From NCBI GenBank assembly GCA_963825575.1, contig CAWGUB010000006.1, positions 62,001 to 126,000 on the forward strand: 64,000 nucleotides of DNA, read 5' to 3'. Both the position numbers and the translations under genes were made by a program. Numbering within the stretch: position 1 is the stretch's first letter; each line of letters begins with the position of its first letter. The notes beneath the pieces were generated by a model. The model had not been told where the DNA came from. It ran no database searches and saw nothing but the letters and a program-made list of their open reading frames with translations. Below are positions 25,217-34,099 of this stretch, piece by piece. The DNA comes from JAFDBW01 sp963825575 (lineage in GTDB: Bacteria > Desulfobacterota > Desulfuromonadia > Desulfuromonadales > BM103).

Positions 25217-25903
25217 ATGCAGGAACCGTTTGACTTTACCGCATATGCTCACCAGGTACGCACAGTCTCCAGGTCGTTGGTCTGCCTTGGCCGCAAGGTG
25301 GCGGAAATATCCGGTCGCATGCACCTGCTGACCATCGCGACGGAAAGAGACCTGCAGCGGTTCGGCGAATCATCGGAGATGACCAGGGTTGCCTGCGGTC
25401 CGGGCTGCAGTGCCTGTTGTGTCGTCAATGTTTCGGTGCTCTTTCCGGAAGCGATAGCGATCTCCTGGTATCTGCAAAGATCTCTCGGGGAAGAAGAACT
25501 GGAGAGAGTCAGGACCCGGTTGCACGAATTGCTGATCAAAACCCGCTGGCTCGACGACGAAGAGCGTCTGTTCTTGCATGAACCGTGTGCATTTCTCGAC
25601 CAGGGAGGTCTGTGCATGATTCACAAGGTCCGGCCGCTGCTCTGCCGTGCCATCAGCTCCACAGATTCTTCCGCCTGTCGCGAAGCTATTGCAATGGTGC
25701 CTCTTAATGGCCAGCCGAGCATCGAGATGAATCTGTTTCAGAAAAATCTTTTTGATACGGTCTATCAGGAACTGAGCGCGGCCCTGGAGGATTCGGGGCT
25801 TGATCACCGCCCCAGGAGGCTGACTTCTGCTGTCCTGGCTCTGCTTGCAGAACCGGACATGGTGGTGGCCTTTGTCGCCGGAGAAAAAGTCCCGGTGCAT
25901 TAG
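25217..25903 (+). CDS. YkgJ-family cysteine-cluster protein (long)
   Basis: The protein has 228 residues from the ATG at 25217 (MQEPFDFTAYAHQVRT), chosen for GGAG seven bases upstream; the frame stays open to 25133. It has CGPGCSACCVVNVSVLFPEA, then CAFLDQGGLCMIHKVRPLLC and later SSACREAI, giving the CxxxCxxCC...C...C...C set of YkgJ proteins. The cysteines probably hold a metal or iron-sulphur centre. The function is unknown. It lies between two minus-strand genes and is transcribed alone. Confidence 0.85.
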   Translation: MQEPFDFTAYAHQVRTVSRSLVCLGRKVAEISGRMHLLTIATERDLQRFGESSEMTRVACGPGCSACCVVNVSVLFPEAIAISWYLQRSLGEEELERVRTRLHELLIKTRWLDDEERLFLHEPCAFLDQGGLCMIHKVRPLLCRAISSTDSSACREAIAMVPLNGQPSIEMNLFQKNLFDTVYQELSAALEDSGLDHRPRRLTSAVLALLAEPDMVVAFVAGEKVPVH

Positions 25904-25932
25904 AGATCCAATCCACCGGTGTGGTCTCCAGC

Positions 25933-27900
25933 TTAATGGATATTTGTTGAAGGTCCCTCGAAATTCAGTTCCTTCTGATCGCTGGGGAAGGTGACTTTTT
26001 TCAGCAGGCCGTTGGACTCTTTTAGCAACTCCGTCATGTGTTCAGCGTTCATTGCTGCACCGTAGAGCTGCCCCTGAACCTCGACGCAACCTCTTTCACG
26101 CAAAAAGTCCAGCTGCATGGAGTCTTCTACGCCAACCGCTGTCACCGACAGGTGAAGGCTCTTGGCCATGTTCAGAATGGCTTCGGTGATTGCCGCGTAA
26201 TCAGCATTTTGAATAATGTCTCGAATTAACTCCTGGGCGATTTTGATGCGGTGTATCGGAAAATGCTTCAGATAGAGCAGTGAAGAATGGCCGGTGCCGA
26301 AATCATCAATGGATAGGTTGATGCCACGAATCTTCAGGTCGGTCAATGCCATGATACTATCATCGACGTGGTCCATGACCGAGTTCTCGGCAAGTTCTAT
26401 CTCCAGGGTGTTGGGCGTGATACCGGTTTCCTTTAAAGTCAACTCGAGATAGTCAATAAAATCCGGCTGGCGAATATGGTGTCCGGACAGGTTGACGGAC
26501 ATGCGCATCGACGGCAGCCCTTGATCCTGCCAGGCCCTTGCCTGGGCGCAGGCGGTTTTCAGGACCCACTCTCCCAGTGGGAAGGCCAGGCCGCTCTCCT
26601 CTGCGATGTTGATAATCTGTCCGGAAGGGATCAGGGCCCCGTCGCTGTCGTACCAGCGTATCAGTGCTTCGACTCCGGTGATCCGACCGGTTACAAGATT
26701 GACCTGGGGTTGGTAGTGCTGCTGTAGTTCACCGTGGCTCAGTGCCTTGCGCAGCCTGCTTTCCAGATCGGACTTAGCCACCGCTGCAGCATTCATCTCC
26801 TCCGAAAAGAATTGCATGTTGTTGCGGCCGCGACTCTTGGCGACATACATGGCCGTGTCGGCGCTCTTCAGAAGTGTCTGTGGGTCGTCGCCATCGACTG
26901 GATAGATTGCGACGCCAACGCTGGCCGTTGTGAAAAAATCCCGGTTGCCGATCTGAAAAGGCTGCCCGAGAGTTTCGAGAATGCGACGCCCCATGAGCGT
27001 GAAGTTCGGATCGTGGTTCGGGTCGGCCTGAATGATGACGAATTCATCGCCACCCAGGCGGGCAAAGGTGTCGCCACTACGAATGTATTTCTTCAGACGT
27101 TGCGCTACGGAGCGCAGGACCAGGTCGCCGACCGCGTGCCCCTGTGTATCATTGATCAGTTTGAAGCGGTCCAGGTCGAAAAAGAAGACTCCTACCTGGC
27201 GTTTTTCCCGGCGAGCCTGGGCTATCGCTTGGATGATGCGGTCATTCATCAGGGCCCGGTTAGGTAGCCCGGTAAGGGTGTCAAAGTAGGCCAGACGTTC
27301 GATACGTTCTTCGGCGGCGCGATGCGTGGTAAGGTCGTTGAGGACGGCGAGGCTTTCGGTCCGGCGGCCTTCAGAATCGTGCAGGGCGACTTCCGTAATA
27401 GAAACTTCAATAATCGATCCGTCTGCGCTGAGCAAGTGATAATTGACATCCCTGACCTGTCCAAGCTCTTCCAGTGTTTGGAAATGGTCGGCCCTCATCT
27501 GCTCGACATTGTCTCCAACGACGAATTCAAAAAAGTCCTTGCCGATAACGTCCGCGCGGTTGTAGCCGAGGACGTCAAGCCAGGCTTGGCTGACATGCAG
27601 GAAGCACCCTCGATTGTCCATCGAATGCAGTAAGGCAGGAGTGTTGTGGTAAAATCCCCGCAAGTGGTTTTCGCTTTTTTCGAGGCGGTTGGTCGTGTCG
27701 CGCAGGCGCGACGCAGTACGTTCGGCGAGGAGCCCGGCGAGCCCGCCGAACAGGACCGGCAGCCAGCTCTGTTGCACGGTCAATGACAGGCTGTAGAGGC
27801 CGTTGACCAGAAAAATGACCGCAACAGTTGCCAGCGCTCCGGCAAAGAACCCACGACATAACAACCACACGGGCCGATTTTCTGGATCGGAAACGAGCAT
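25933..27900 (-). CDS. PAS-GGDEF-EAL membrane protein with altered EAL residues
   Basis: The protein has 655 residues from the ATG at 27900. Two membrane helices (about 11-60) are followed by a PAS domain (about 80-190), GGDEF (about 200-365) and EAL (about 385-640). The cyclase has intact GGDEF at 283-287 and an RxxD inhibitory site (RSGD, 274-277). In the EAL domain EAL (411-413), the asparagine of SVNLS, DDFGTG and VQGQLY are kept. However, the usual AEGVE is AVGVE (Val589) and LKID is IKIA (Ala555). The glutamate replaced by Val589 is needed for phosphodiesterase turnover in RocR-type enzymes, so the protein may work mainly as a cyclase. It controls cyclic di-GMP at the membrane. Confidence 0.92.
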   Translation of the reverse strand: MLVSDPENRPVWLLCRGFFAGALATVAVIFLVNGLYSLSLTVQQSWLPVLFGGLAGLLAERTASRLRDTTNRLEKSENHLRGFYHNTPALLHSMDNRGCFLHVSQAWLDVLGYNRADVIGKDFFEFVVGDNVEQMRADHFQTLEELGQVRDVNYHLLSADGSIIEVSITEVALHDSEGRRTESLAVLNDLTTHRAAEERIERLAYFDTLTGLPNRALMNDRIIQAIAQARREKRQVGVFFFDLDRFKLINDTQGHAVGDLVLRSVAQRLKKYIRSGDTFARLGGDEFVIIQADPNHDPNFTLMGRRILETLGQPFQIGNRDFFTTASVGVAIYPVDGDDPQTLLKSADTAMYVAKSRGRNNMQFFSEEMNAAAVAKSDLESRLRKALSHGELQQHYQPQVNLVTGRITGVEALIRWYDSDGALIPSGQIINIAEESGLAFPLGEWVLKTACAQARAWQDQGLPSMRMSVNLSGHHIRQPDFIDYLELTLKETGITPNTLEIELAENSVMDHVDDSIMALTDLKIRGINLSIDDFGTGHSSLLYLKHFPIHRIKIAQELIRDIIQNADYAAITEAILNMAKSLHLSVTAVGVEDSMQLDFLRERGCVEVQGQLYGAAMNAEHMTELLKESNGLLKKVTFPSDQKELNFEGPSTNIH

Positions 27901-28037
27901 GAAGCCCCCGAATTTACAACATGCCTGCAAGCAAAAATCCGGGCCGGAAAAGGTGAAAAACCCGGAACAATAAATCATTAACGCCCCTTATCATTCTATT
28001 GATTTTTTGTGGTCTGTCAAATCAGACATGAGCCCCG

Positions 28038-28067
28038 GTGACAGTTCGCAATATTATGTGCTAACAT
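28038..28067 (+). promoter_or_regulatory. possible clpS promoter
   Basis: GTGACA (28038-28043) and TAACAT (28062-28067), 18 bases apart, lie some 45 bases before clpS. Confidence 0.35.
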
Positions 28068-28114
28068 ATCGCTAGGATCTGGCTCCAACCAAGGCTTTCG
28101 TTACAGGCTAAGAC

Positions 28115-28429
28115 ATGGCAAAACCGACAACCGACAATCAGACTCGTGCCGATGTGAAGCGGCGCCCCAGGCTCAGGCAGCCACCGATGTACACGGTTCT
28201 GATGCATAATGACGATTATACGACGATGGAATTTGTTGTCGAAGCCCTGGTCGCGGTTTTTCATAAATCGCCGACTGAAGCGAACCGGATTATGCTCCAT
28301 ATCCATTTCAAGGGCGCCGGGGTCTGTGGTCTTTTCCCGTACGAAATCGCCGAAACCAAGGTGAACAAGGTTCACGATATGGCACGTAGAGAAGGTTTCC
28401 CCCTACGCTGCTCTCTGGAAAAGGCCTGA
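28115..28429 (+). CDS. clpS: ClpS, N-degron adaptor of ClpAP
   Basis: A 104-residue adaptor. After a short basic tail the core reads MYTVLMHNDDYTTMEFVVEA, with the Asn-Asp-Asp that grips the substrate alpha-amino group and the methionine of the hydrophobic pocket. HKSPTEANRIMLHIHFKGAG and CGLFPYEIAETKVNKV complete the fold. It delivers proteins with N-terminal Leu, Phe, Tyr or Trp to ClpA. The gene is directly upstream of clpA and aat, so recognition, unfolding and N-degron tagging functions are grouped. Confidence 0.96.
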   Translation: MAKPTTDNQTRADVKRRPRLRQPPMYTVLMHNDDYTTMEFVVEALVAVFHKSPTEANRIMLHIHFKGAGVCGLFPYEIAETKVNKVHDMARREGFPLRCSLEKA

Positions 28430-28515
28430 TATCTGTTACAATTACCGGGCATAAAGAAAATCAGGATTGCTGTTCGCGGATGAGTCCCGCAACATGGATG
28501 GAGTTATAGATACAC

Positions 28516-30762
28516 ATGTTCAACCAGGAAGTGCAAATAACTTTTTCCCTTGCCGTAAGAGAGGCCCAGCGTCGGCATCACGAGTTCCTGACCACGGAAC
28601 ACGTGCTCTATGCCATGCTCTTTGACGACCAGGGGTGCGAGATACTCAAGGCCTGTGGTGGTGATGTAGATTCCCTGCGTGCAGATCTGGAACTTTTCTT
28701 TGAACAGCACCTCGAATCGCTCGAACAGCTCGAAGGGGATATGCCGGAGCAGACCGTCGGTTTGCAGAATGTGTTGCAACGAACGGTGACGCACATGCAG
28801 TCTTCCGGTCGAGATGAGATCGGCGTCGCTGACATCCTTGCCGCTATCATGGAGCAGGAAGACTGCCTGGCTGCGCAGATTCTGCAGGGCGAAGGACTAT
28901 CCCGGCTCGATGTGCTCAATTATGTCTCCCATGGCATCACCCGGGTGCCGATGCAGGATGATGTTTCGGGACAGCCGGAGCCTGACGAACCGGCCAGGCA
29001 AGCGCCGGGGGAGAAGAAGACCAAAAAGGTCAATCCCCTCGAAGCCTTTACGATCAACCTGCTCGAACGGGCGGCCAAGGGCAAGATCGATCCCCTGGTC
29101 GGCCGGCAGGCGGAGCTGGAGAGGACCATCCAGATTCTCTGCCGCCGGCGCAAGAATAATCCGGTGCTGGTCGGTGAGCCAGGCGTCGGCAAGACGGCCA
29201 TCGCCGAAGGTCTGGCCTTGCGTATTCTCAGCCATGATGTCCCGGAGCTTTTGCAGGACGCTGAACTCTTCGCCCTGGATATGGGGGCGCTGCTGGCCGG
29301 GACCAAGTATCGTGGTGACTTCGAGGAACGCCTCAAGGCCGTGGTTCAGGCCCTGTCAAAACGCCCCAGGGCAATTCTCTCCATAGACGAGATTCATACG
29401 ATTGTTGGTGCCGGTGCGACCAGCGGCAGCTCACTGGATGCGGCGAATATCCTCAAACCGGTACTTGGCACCGGGGAACTCCGCTGCATCGGCTCAACGA
29501 CTTACGAAGAATACAAGAACCTCTTTGAAAAGGACCGTGCCCTGTCGCGACGCTTCCAGAAGATCGATGTCATGGAACCGAGCGTTGAGGAAACCGTCGA
29601 GATCCTTGAAGGGCTCAAAGGCTCTTACGAAGAGCACCATGGCGTGAAGTACACTGCTGCGGCCCTGGAAGCCGCCGCCAGTCTTTCTGCGCGACATGTC
29701 AATTTCCGCCGCCTGCCGGACAAGGCGATCGATGTTATCGACGAGGCCGGTGCCAGGCTGAGGCTCTATCCGCGCAAGCGTCCGACCATCGGTGTCACGG
29801 ATGTCGAAGCGGTGATCGCCAGCATGGCCCGCATCCCGGCACGCAAACTGGCCCAGACCGATCGTCGCAAGTTGAAGGAACTTGACAAGGCCCTCAAGCG
29901 TCAGATATTTGGTCAGGACCAGGCGGTCGAGCAACTCTGCCAGGCGATCCGCCGAGCCCGCGCCGGACTGGGGCAGCCGGAAAAGCCGACCGGGTCGTTC
30001 CTCTTTACCGGTCCGACCGGGGTCGGCAAGACCGAGGTTGCCAAACAGCTTGCCGCGCAGATGGGTGTGGAGTTCCTGCGTTTCGATATGAGCGAATACA
30101 TGGAGAAGCATGCCGTGTCCCGTTTGATCGGTTCCCCTCCTGGCTATGTCGGTTTCGAACAGGGCGGTCTATTGACCGATGCCGTGATCCGCAACCCATA
30201 TGCAGTGCTGCTGCTCGACGAGATCGAAAAGGCCCACCAGGACATCTTCAACATTTTGCTGCAGGTCATGGACCATGGCAGCCTGACTGACAACAATGGT
30301 CGTCAGGCCAATTTCCACAACGTGATTCTGATCATGACCAGTAATGTCGGGGCCCGCGAGATGAGCAGCGCACCGATAGGCTTCGGTGGCCGCCTGCCCG
30401 GAGAAACGCGCCATGCGGTCGAAAAGACCTTCTCGCCGGAATTCCGCAATCGGCTCGATGCGATTATCGCCTTCCGTGCTCTCGATGAAGACATCATGGC
30501 CCGCGTGGTGGACAAGTTCATCCGGCAACTGCAAATGTCATTGTCGGAACGCAAGGTCACGCTGACCCTGACCGACGGTGCCCGGCGCGATCTGGCGCGG
30601 CGCGGGTATGATCCGGTGTTCGGCGCCCGCCCGCTGGGTCGCCTGATCGAGAGCGAAATCGGCAACCAACTGGCCGACGAAATCCTCTTTGGTTGCCTGA
30701 CCGGTGGCGGCACGGTCCGCATAGGGTTCAAGTCAGGAAAACTTGATTTCAAGTTTTCCTAG
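28516..30762 (+). CDS. clpA: ClpA, ATPase unfoldase of ClpAP
   Basis: A 748-residue Hsp100 protein. The N-domain (1-145) binds ClpS. The first AAA+ module has Walker A GEPGVGKT (220-227) with Walker B ILSIDEIHT, the second GPTGVGKT (499-506) with VLLLDEIEKAHQD. There is no long middle domain, as expected for ClpA rather than ClpB. IGF at 621-623 (APIGFGG) is the loop that docks on ClpP. It unfolds substrates and threads them into ClpP, which is not encoded here. It starts 86 bases after clpS. Confidence 0.96.
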   Translation: MFNQEVQITFSLAVREAQRRHHEFLTTEHVLYAMLFDDQGCEILKACGGDVDSLRADLELFFEQHLESLEQLEGDMPEQTVGLQNVLQRTVTHMQSSGRDEIGVADILAAIMEQEDCLAAQILQGEGLSRLDVLNYVSHGITRVPMQDDVSGQPEPDEPARQAPGEKKTKKVNPLEAFTINLLERAAKGKIDPLVGRQAELERTIQILCRRRKNNPVLVGEPGVGKTAIAEGLALRILSHDVPELLQDAELFALDMGALLAGTKYRGDFEERLKAVVQALSKRPRAILSIDEIHTIVGAGATSGSSLDAANILKPVLGTGELRCIGSTTYEEYKNLFEKDRALSRRFQKIDVMEPSVEETVEILEGLKGSYEEHHGVKYTAAALEAAASLSARHVNFRRLPDKAIDVIDEAGARLRLYPRKRPTIGVTDVEAVIASMARIPARKLAQTDRRKLKELDKALKRQIFGQDQAVEQLCQAIRRARAGLGQPEKPTGSFLFTGPTGVGKTEVAKQLAAQMGVEFLRFDMSEYMEKHAVSRLIGSPPGYVGFEQGGLLTDAVIRNPYAVLLLDEIEKAHQDIFNILLQVMDHGSLTDNNGRQANFHNVILIMTSNVGAREMSSAPIGFGGRLPGETRHAVEKTFSPEFRNRLDAIIAFRALDEDIMARVVDKFIRQLQMSLSERKVTLTLTDGARRDLARRGYDPVFGARPLGRLIESEIGNQLADEILFGCLTGGGTVRIGFKSGKLDFKFS

Positions 30763-30851
30763 TTTCTGGACGCTAAGAGCAGGGTCCAGTCCATTTTTTG
30801 CAATAATTGCTCGCCTATCCTCAGCCTCCAGCCCCCGACCACCGGTGTCCC

Positions 30852-31547
30852 ATGCCCGTCTTCCGCCTCAACGACGAACTGATCTTCCCCGACCCGAGGT
30901 GGGCGACGCAGGAAGGGTTGCTGGCCATTGGCGGCAATCTCTCCCCCGAGCGCCTTCTCTTGGCCTATCGGCTCGGCATCTTTCCCTGGTATGGCGAAGG
31001 TGAGCCGATCCTGTGGTGGTCACCCGATCCGCGCTGCGTGCTCTTCCCGCAAGAAGTATATGTCTCGCGCCGTCTCGATAGAGTTATCAGACAGCGGCGC
31101 TTCCGTCTGACCTGTAATCAAGTATTTGCCGCGGTTGTGAGTGCCTGTGCCGATGTCCGTGTTCAGAACGGCGAAGAGACCTGGCTGGTAGCCGAAATGC
31201 GGGGTGCCTTTCAAAAATTGCATGAGCTTGGCTTTGCTCATTCCGTGGAAGCCTGGGAAGGTGACGAACTGGTCGGCGGTCTTTACGGTGTTGCCCTGGG
31301 CAAATTTTTCTTCGGTGAGTCGATGTTTCATCGCCAAACGAATGCCTCAAAGGTGATCCTCGCGCAACTCCTCCGCTATCTGGACAGAGAGGGCTTCATC
31401 CTCCTGGATTGCCAGGTTCCCAACCCACACCTGACCAGCATGGGTGCCCGCGATATTCCGCGACATGATTTTCTCGAACTTCTGGCTAGAGGTGGGTTGG
31501 GCCCTGACGGAAGGGCGGAGAAGGTTTTGCTGCCGGAGGCTTTGTAG
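30852..31547 (+). CDS. aat: leucyl/phenylalanyl-tRNA-protein transferase
   Basis: The protein has 231 residues from the ATG at 30852 (MPVFRLNDELIFPDP); codons upstream to 30807 do not fit the family. The family motifs FPWYGEGEPILWWSPDPR, GCYVSR-like VYVSRRLDRVI, TWLVAEMRGAFQKLHELGFAHSVE and GESMFHRQTNASK are all there. It transfers Leu or Phe from aminoacyl-tRNA to proteins with N-terminal Arg or Lys, making ClpS substrates. It closes the clpS-clpA-aat cluster, a frequent proteobacterial arrangement. Confidence 0.95.
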   Translation: MPVFRLNDELIFPDPRWATQEGLLAIGGNLSPERLLLAYRLGIFPWYGEGEPILWWSPDPRCVLFPQEVYVSRRLDRVIRQRRFRLTCNQVFAAVVSACADVRVQNGEETWLVAEMRGAFQKLHELGFAHSVEAWEGDELVGGLYGVALGKFFFGESMFHRQTNASKVILAQLLRYLDREGFILLDCQVPNPHLTSMGARDIPRHDFLELLARGGLGPDGRAEKVLLPEAL

Positions 31548-31686
31548 AAAGAGCAGGTGACCCTAGTCAAATTGACGACAGAGGGGCGATGTCGGCACGA
31601 TCCACGAAGAGCAAATTCCTATCCCTCAGCCTGCTGCTGCCGCAGCAACGCCACGACCAGACGCAATATCTCATACTGAAAAAGCA

Positions 31687-31715
31687 AGCACCTCCGCGAA
31701 GGGGGTGCTTTCAGG
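31687..31715 (+). terminator. terminator-like hairpin after aat (left repeat arm)
   Basis: AGCACCTCC-GCGAA-GGGGGTGCT forms a nine-base-pair stem followed by TTCAGG. It is 140 bases after the aat stop and is part of the left repeat arm. Confidence 0.5.
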
Positions 31716-31900
31716 CTGCTGACAAAGTTCAGACAGAATTCATGGTAGAGAAGGCAATAGATGGTTCATCTGTTGCCCTCTTTCATTGGACTTTGGAATT
31801 TAAAGACAAAAACAAAACCGTCGGAGTTGCCCGACAGCAACTTCATTTTCTTTGTAGCGACAAAGAAAACGAAGCAAGCAAAAGAAAACTTGGCGCTGCG
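31687..31900 (+). repeat. left arm of inverted hairpin-rich repeat pair
   Basis: Its order is a CGCGAAGGG hairpin, TTTCAGGCTGCTGACAAAG, then AGATGGTTCATCTGTTGCCC and a palindrome in TTTTCTTTG. The minus strand of 32160-32385 has the same order: CGCGAAGGG, ACTTCAGATTGTTGACAAAT, AGATGGTTCATTTGTTGCCC, then a CATACTTTTG palindrome. The arms therefore point at each other. Confidence 0.6.
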
Positions 31901-32159
31901 CTAGGCATGTCTGGTTCGTCAAGGCTGCGACCTCAATCCGGATTGTTCTTATCGATCAAGAGCCGCGCTTCCCCCGTAGGTGACGAGGCTCTTGAGAGCC
32001 TCTCCTTCTGTGGAGAATTGTTTCGGTAGAGCATGCTTTTCAGGCCTTTCCCCTGTAAGTCACACTGCAAGGAAGGCCCCCTGTAACGGGCCGGCTTATT
32101 AAGCTCCGTTGTTACTGGATTCCTCTGAAAACTGGCAAAAGAGATGCCCTCCGCAAGGA

Positions 32160-32385
32160 GTAGGCATTTTTGCATACTTTTGTTGCCGGACAAAAGTATG
32201 GCGTCGGGCGGGACGCGACCCGCCGGTTCTGGTCTTACACATAAAGGAATCAGGGCAACAAATGAACCATCTGCTACCCTAAGCTTCATAGAAACTCCAC
32301 CTGCCAGCTAAAAAAACAAACCCCGCATCACTTGCGGAATTTGTCAACAATCTGAAGTCCCTTCGCGAAGGGGGTGCTTTTTTAC
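32160..32385 (-). repeat. right arm of inverted hairpin-rich repeat pair
   Basis: Reverse-complementary counterpart of the 31.69-31.90 kb arm, with 19 of 20 bases matching in the AGATGGTTCAT/TGTTGCCC block and a weaker match elsewhere. There is no transposase frame between the arms. Confidence 0.6.
32359..32384 (+). terminator. palindromic terminator-like element (right repeat arm)
   Basis: The perfect palindrome CCCTTCGCGAAGGG is followed by GGTGCTTTTTT. Confidence 0.45.
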
Positions 32386-32650
32386 TTGTACGGCAAGGAT
32401 GTCTTTTCAGGTTTCGTTCGAAATGATGTAGGTGACCTCTGCCCAGCGGGCGCCGGCGCACGATCACCGCCCAATAATGTTACCGGTACTGCGTCACATC
32501 ACCATGTTCATCGGTATGAATTCGTCACGCCAGTGACGGGGCAAACGTCTAACCGGCTGAATTACAGTCGGATTTAACTATTACACTGAAACCTCAAATT
32601 ATGGTGCTTGCTTTGCAAAAACACCTAAGGATAGAGTCGTTTTAATATCA

Positions 32651-32672
32651 TGAACCTATCGGTTCAAGGAGG
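32651..32672 (+). promoter_or_regulatory. hairpin abutting the ribosome-binding site of the membrane/VWA operon
   Basis: TGAACC-TATC-GGTTCA (32651-32666) is a perfect six-base-pair inverted repeat that runs directly into AAGGAGG (32666-32672), five bases before the ATG at 32678. As RNA it would stack on the Shine-Dalgarno; as DNA it could be an operator. Either use is inference. Confidence 0.5.
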
Positions 32673-32677
32673 TTTTT

Positions 32678-34099
32678 ATGTCACTGCTTTCCATGATCGA
32701 GAGCAATCCGCTCACCTCATACCCGGTCTTGTTGTTCCTGCTGCTGGTCCTGCTTTACCTGGCCCGCCACCAAGCTCACCACATGGTCCGCTCGTTCAGC
32801 CGTATCGCATCGCAGGCATTGCGTCTGGCAGCCAGATCCCTTCTGCTTGCTGAGAGCAAGTTGCAGAGGCGCAATCGTGAAGTTCTCCTCGCTGCCGGTG
32901 CTGGCGAAATCGAGAAGGAACTGGAGCGGGAATTCCAGCGGGTCGATGCCGTAGTCAAGCGTGATCTGCAAAGCTATCCGGCCTTTCATCGCAACATGTC
33001 CGATCTGATCACCCGTATCGATGAGGACTACCGGCAGAGCACGGAGGCCCCGCCATCGCCACCGGCCTGGATTGCAGCCATTGAAGCTGTGGCCCAGGTC
33101 CCGAACAGCGATGGCGGTGTAGCCGAGATTCTCGGGGAAATCAACAAGACCCTCGACCGTCACCACAAGTCGGCCATGGATGATTACCGCAAATCAAGCC
33201 AACAGCGTCACGGCCTGCTCAACAAGATGATGCCGGTTTGGCGCAAGCTGAGTGAGACCCTGGAGCATGTCGGCAAAACCATCAACGGCCTGCACGAACG
33301 CTCGGAACTGATTACCGCCAAAATGGATGAGTACGAAAAGATCCGTATCGGCACGGATGAAGCAGAGCGCCGCCTCTCCTCATCGTCCCTGACCCAATTT
33401 TTTATCTCCGGCCTGGTCATGGCGATTGCCATCGGCGGAGCCATCATCAACTTCAATCTGATTGCCTTGCCGATGTCGGAAATGGTCGGCGGCGGCAGCT
33501 ATATCGGCAGCTTCAAGATTTCCGACGTTGCCGCCCTGGTCATCATCCTGGTCGAAATCTCCATGGGCCTGTTCCTGATGGAATCGTTGCGCATCACCCA
33601 TCTCTTCCCGGTGATCGGCCAACTTGATGACCGGATGCGCCGGAAGATGATCTGGATTTCATTCACTTTGCTGTTTACCCTGGCCGGCGTCGAATCGGCG
33701 CTCGCATTCATGCGCGACCAGATCGCTGCTGATCTGCAGGCGTTGCGGCAATCATTGTCCGGAGTTGAAATTGCCGCGGGTCAGGTCTCGAGCATGATCC
33801 CGACCGTCGGACAGATGATTCTCGGCTTTGTCCTCCCTTTCGCCCTGACCTTTGTCGCCATCCCGCTGGAATCATTTATCCACTCGTCACGCACAGCAAT
33901 CGGTCTGTCTCTCGGCTTTTTGTTGCGCACGGGTGCATTTTTACTGCGACTGATCGGCAACATCATCAATCATCTCGGCAAAGCCCTTATTGCCCTGTAC
34001 GACCTCGTTATATTCCCGGCGATCTGGATTGAGGAAAAGCTCAGAAAGTCGCCGGTGGAAGCAAAATCCGAAAATCCGCCCAAGGAGGTTCACACATGA
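32678..34099 (+). CDS. polytopic membrane protein partnered with a VWA lipoprotein
   Basis: A 473-residue protein with a very strong AAGGAGG. One N-terminal helix (about 14-29, LTSYPVLLFLLLVLLYLA) is followed by about 200 mainly helical, charged residues with coiled-coil character (EIEKELEREFQRVDAVVKRD, a long helix around 160-235). Five further hydrophobic segments lie near 239-262, 284-305, 325-342, 384-404 and 412-432, and a basic Pro-containing tail ends it. I do not recognise the family. The ATGA overlap with the VWA lipoprotein gene says the two products are made together. The pair has no known transporter, chaperone or secretion gene beside it. Confidence 0.8.
   Translation: MSLLSMIESNPLTSYPVLLFLLLVLLYLARHQAHHMVRSFSRIASQALRLAARSLLLAESKLQRRNREVLLAAGAGEIEKELEREFQRVDAVVKRDLQSYPAFHRNMSDLITRIDEDYRQSTEAPPSPPAWIAAIEAVAQVPNSDGGVAEILGEINKTLDRHHKSAMDDYRKSSQQRHGLLNKMMPVWRKLSETLEHVGKTINGLHERSELITAKMDEYEKIRIGTDEAERRLSSSSLTQFFISGLVMAIAIGGAIINFNLIALPMSEMVGGGSYIGSFKISDVAALVIILVEISMGLFLMESLRITHLFPVIGQLDDRMRRKMIWISFTLLFTLAGVESALAFMRDQIAADLQALRQSLSGVEIAAGQVSSMIPTVGQMILGFVLPFALTFVAIPLESFIHSSRTAIGLSLGFLLRTGAFLLRLIGNIINHLGKALIALYDLVIFPAIWIEEKLRKSPVEAKSENPPKEVHT

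Larger units (their letters stand above)
31548..32677. other. 1.1-kb gene-free region rich in hairpins
   Basis: No frame here carries a family signature; those of 146 and 118 residues lie across the repeat arms. The region contains the inverted repeat pair (31687-31900 and 32160-32385), terminator-like palindromes, and the promoter-proximal part of the membrane-protein/VWA operon. TTTTCTTTG-TAGCGA-CAAAGAAAA (about 31846-31869) and CATACTTTTGT-TGCCGG-ACAAAAGTATG type palindromes (about 32175-32200) are the strongest local hairpins. Confidence 0.5.

Noticed and set aside
31589..32289. Two frames of 146 (plus) and 118 (minus) residues in the repeat region
   Set aside because: They run through the hairpin repeat arms, have weak start signals and no protein-like pattern.
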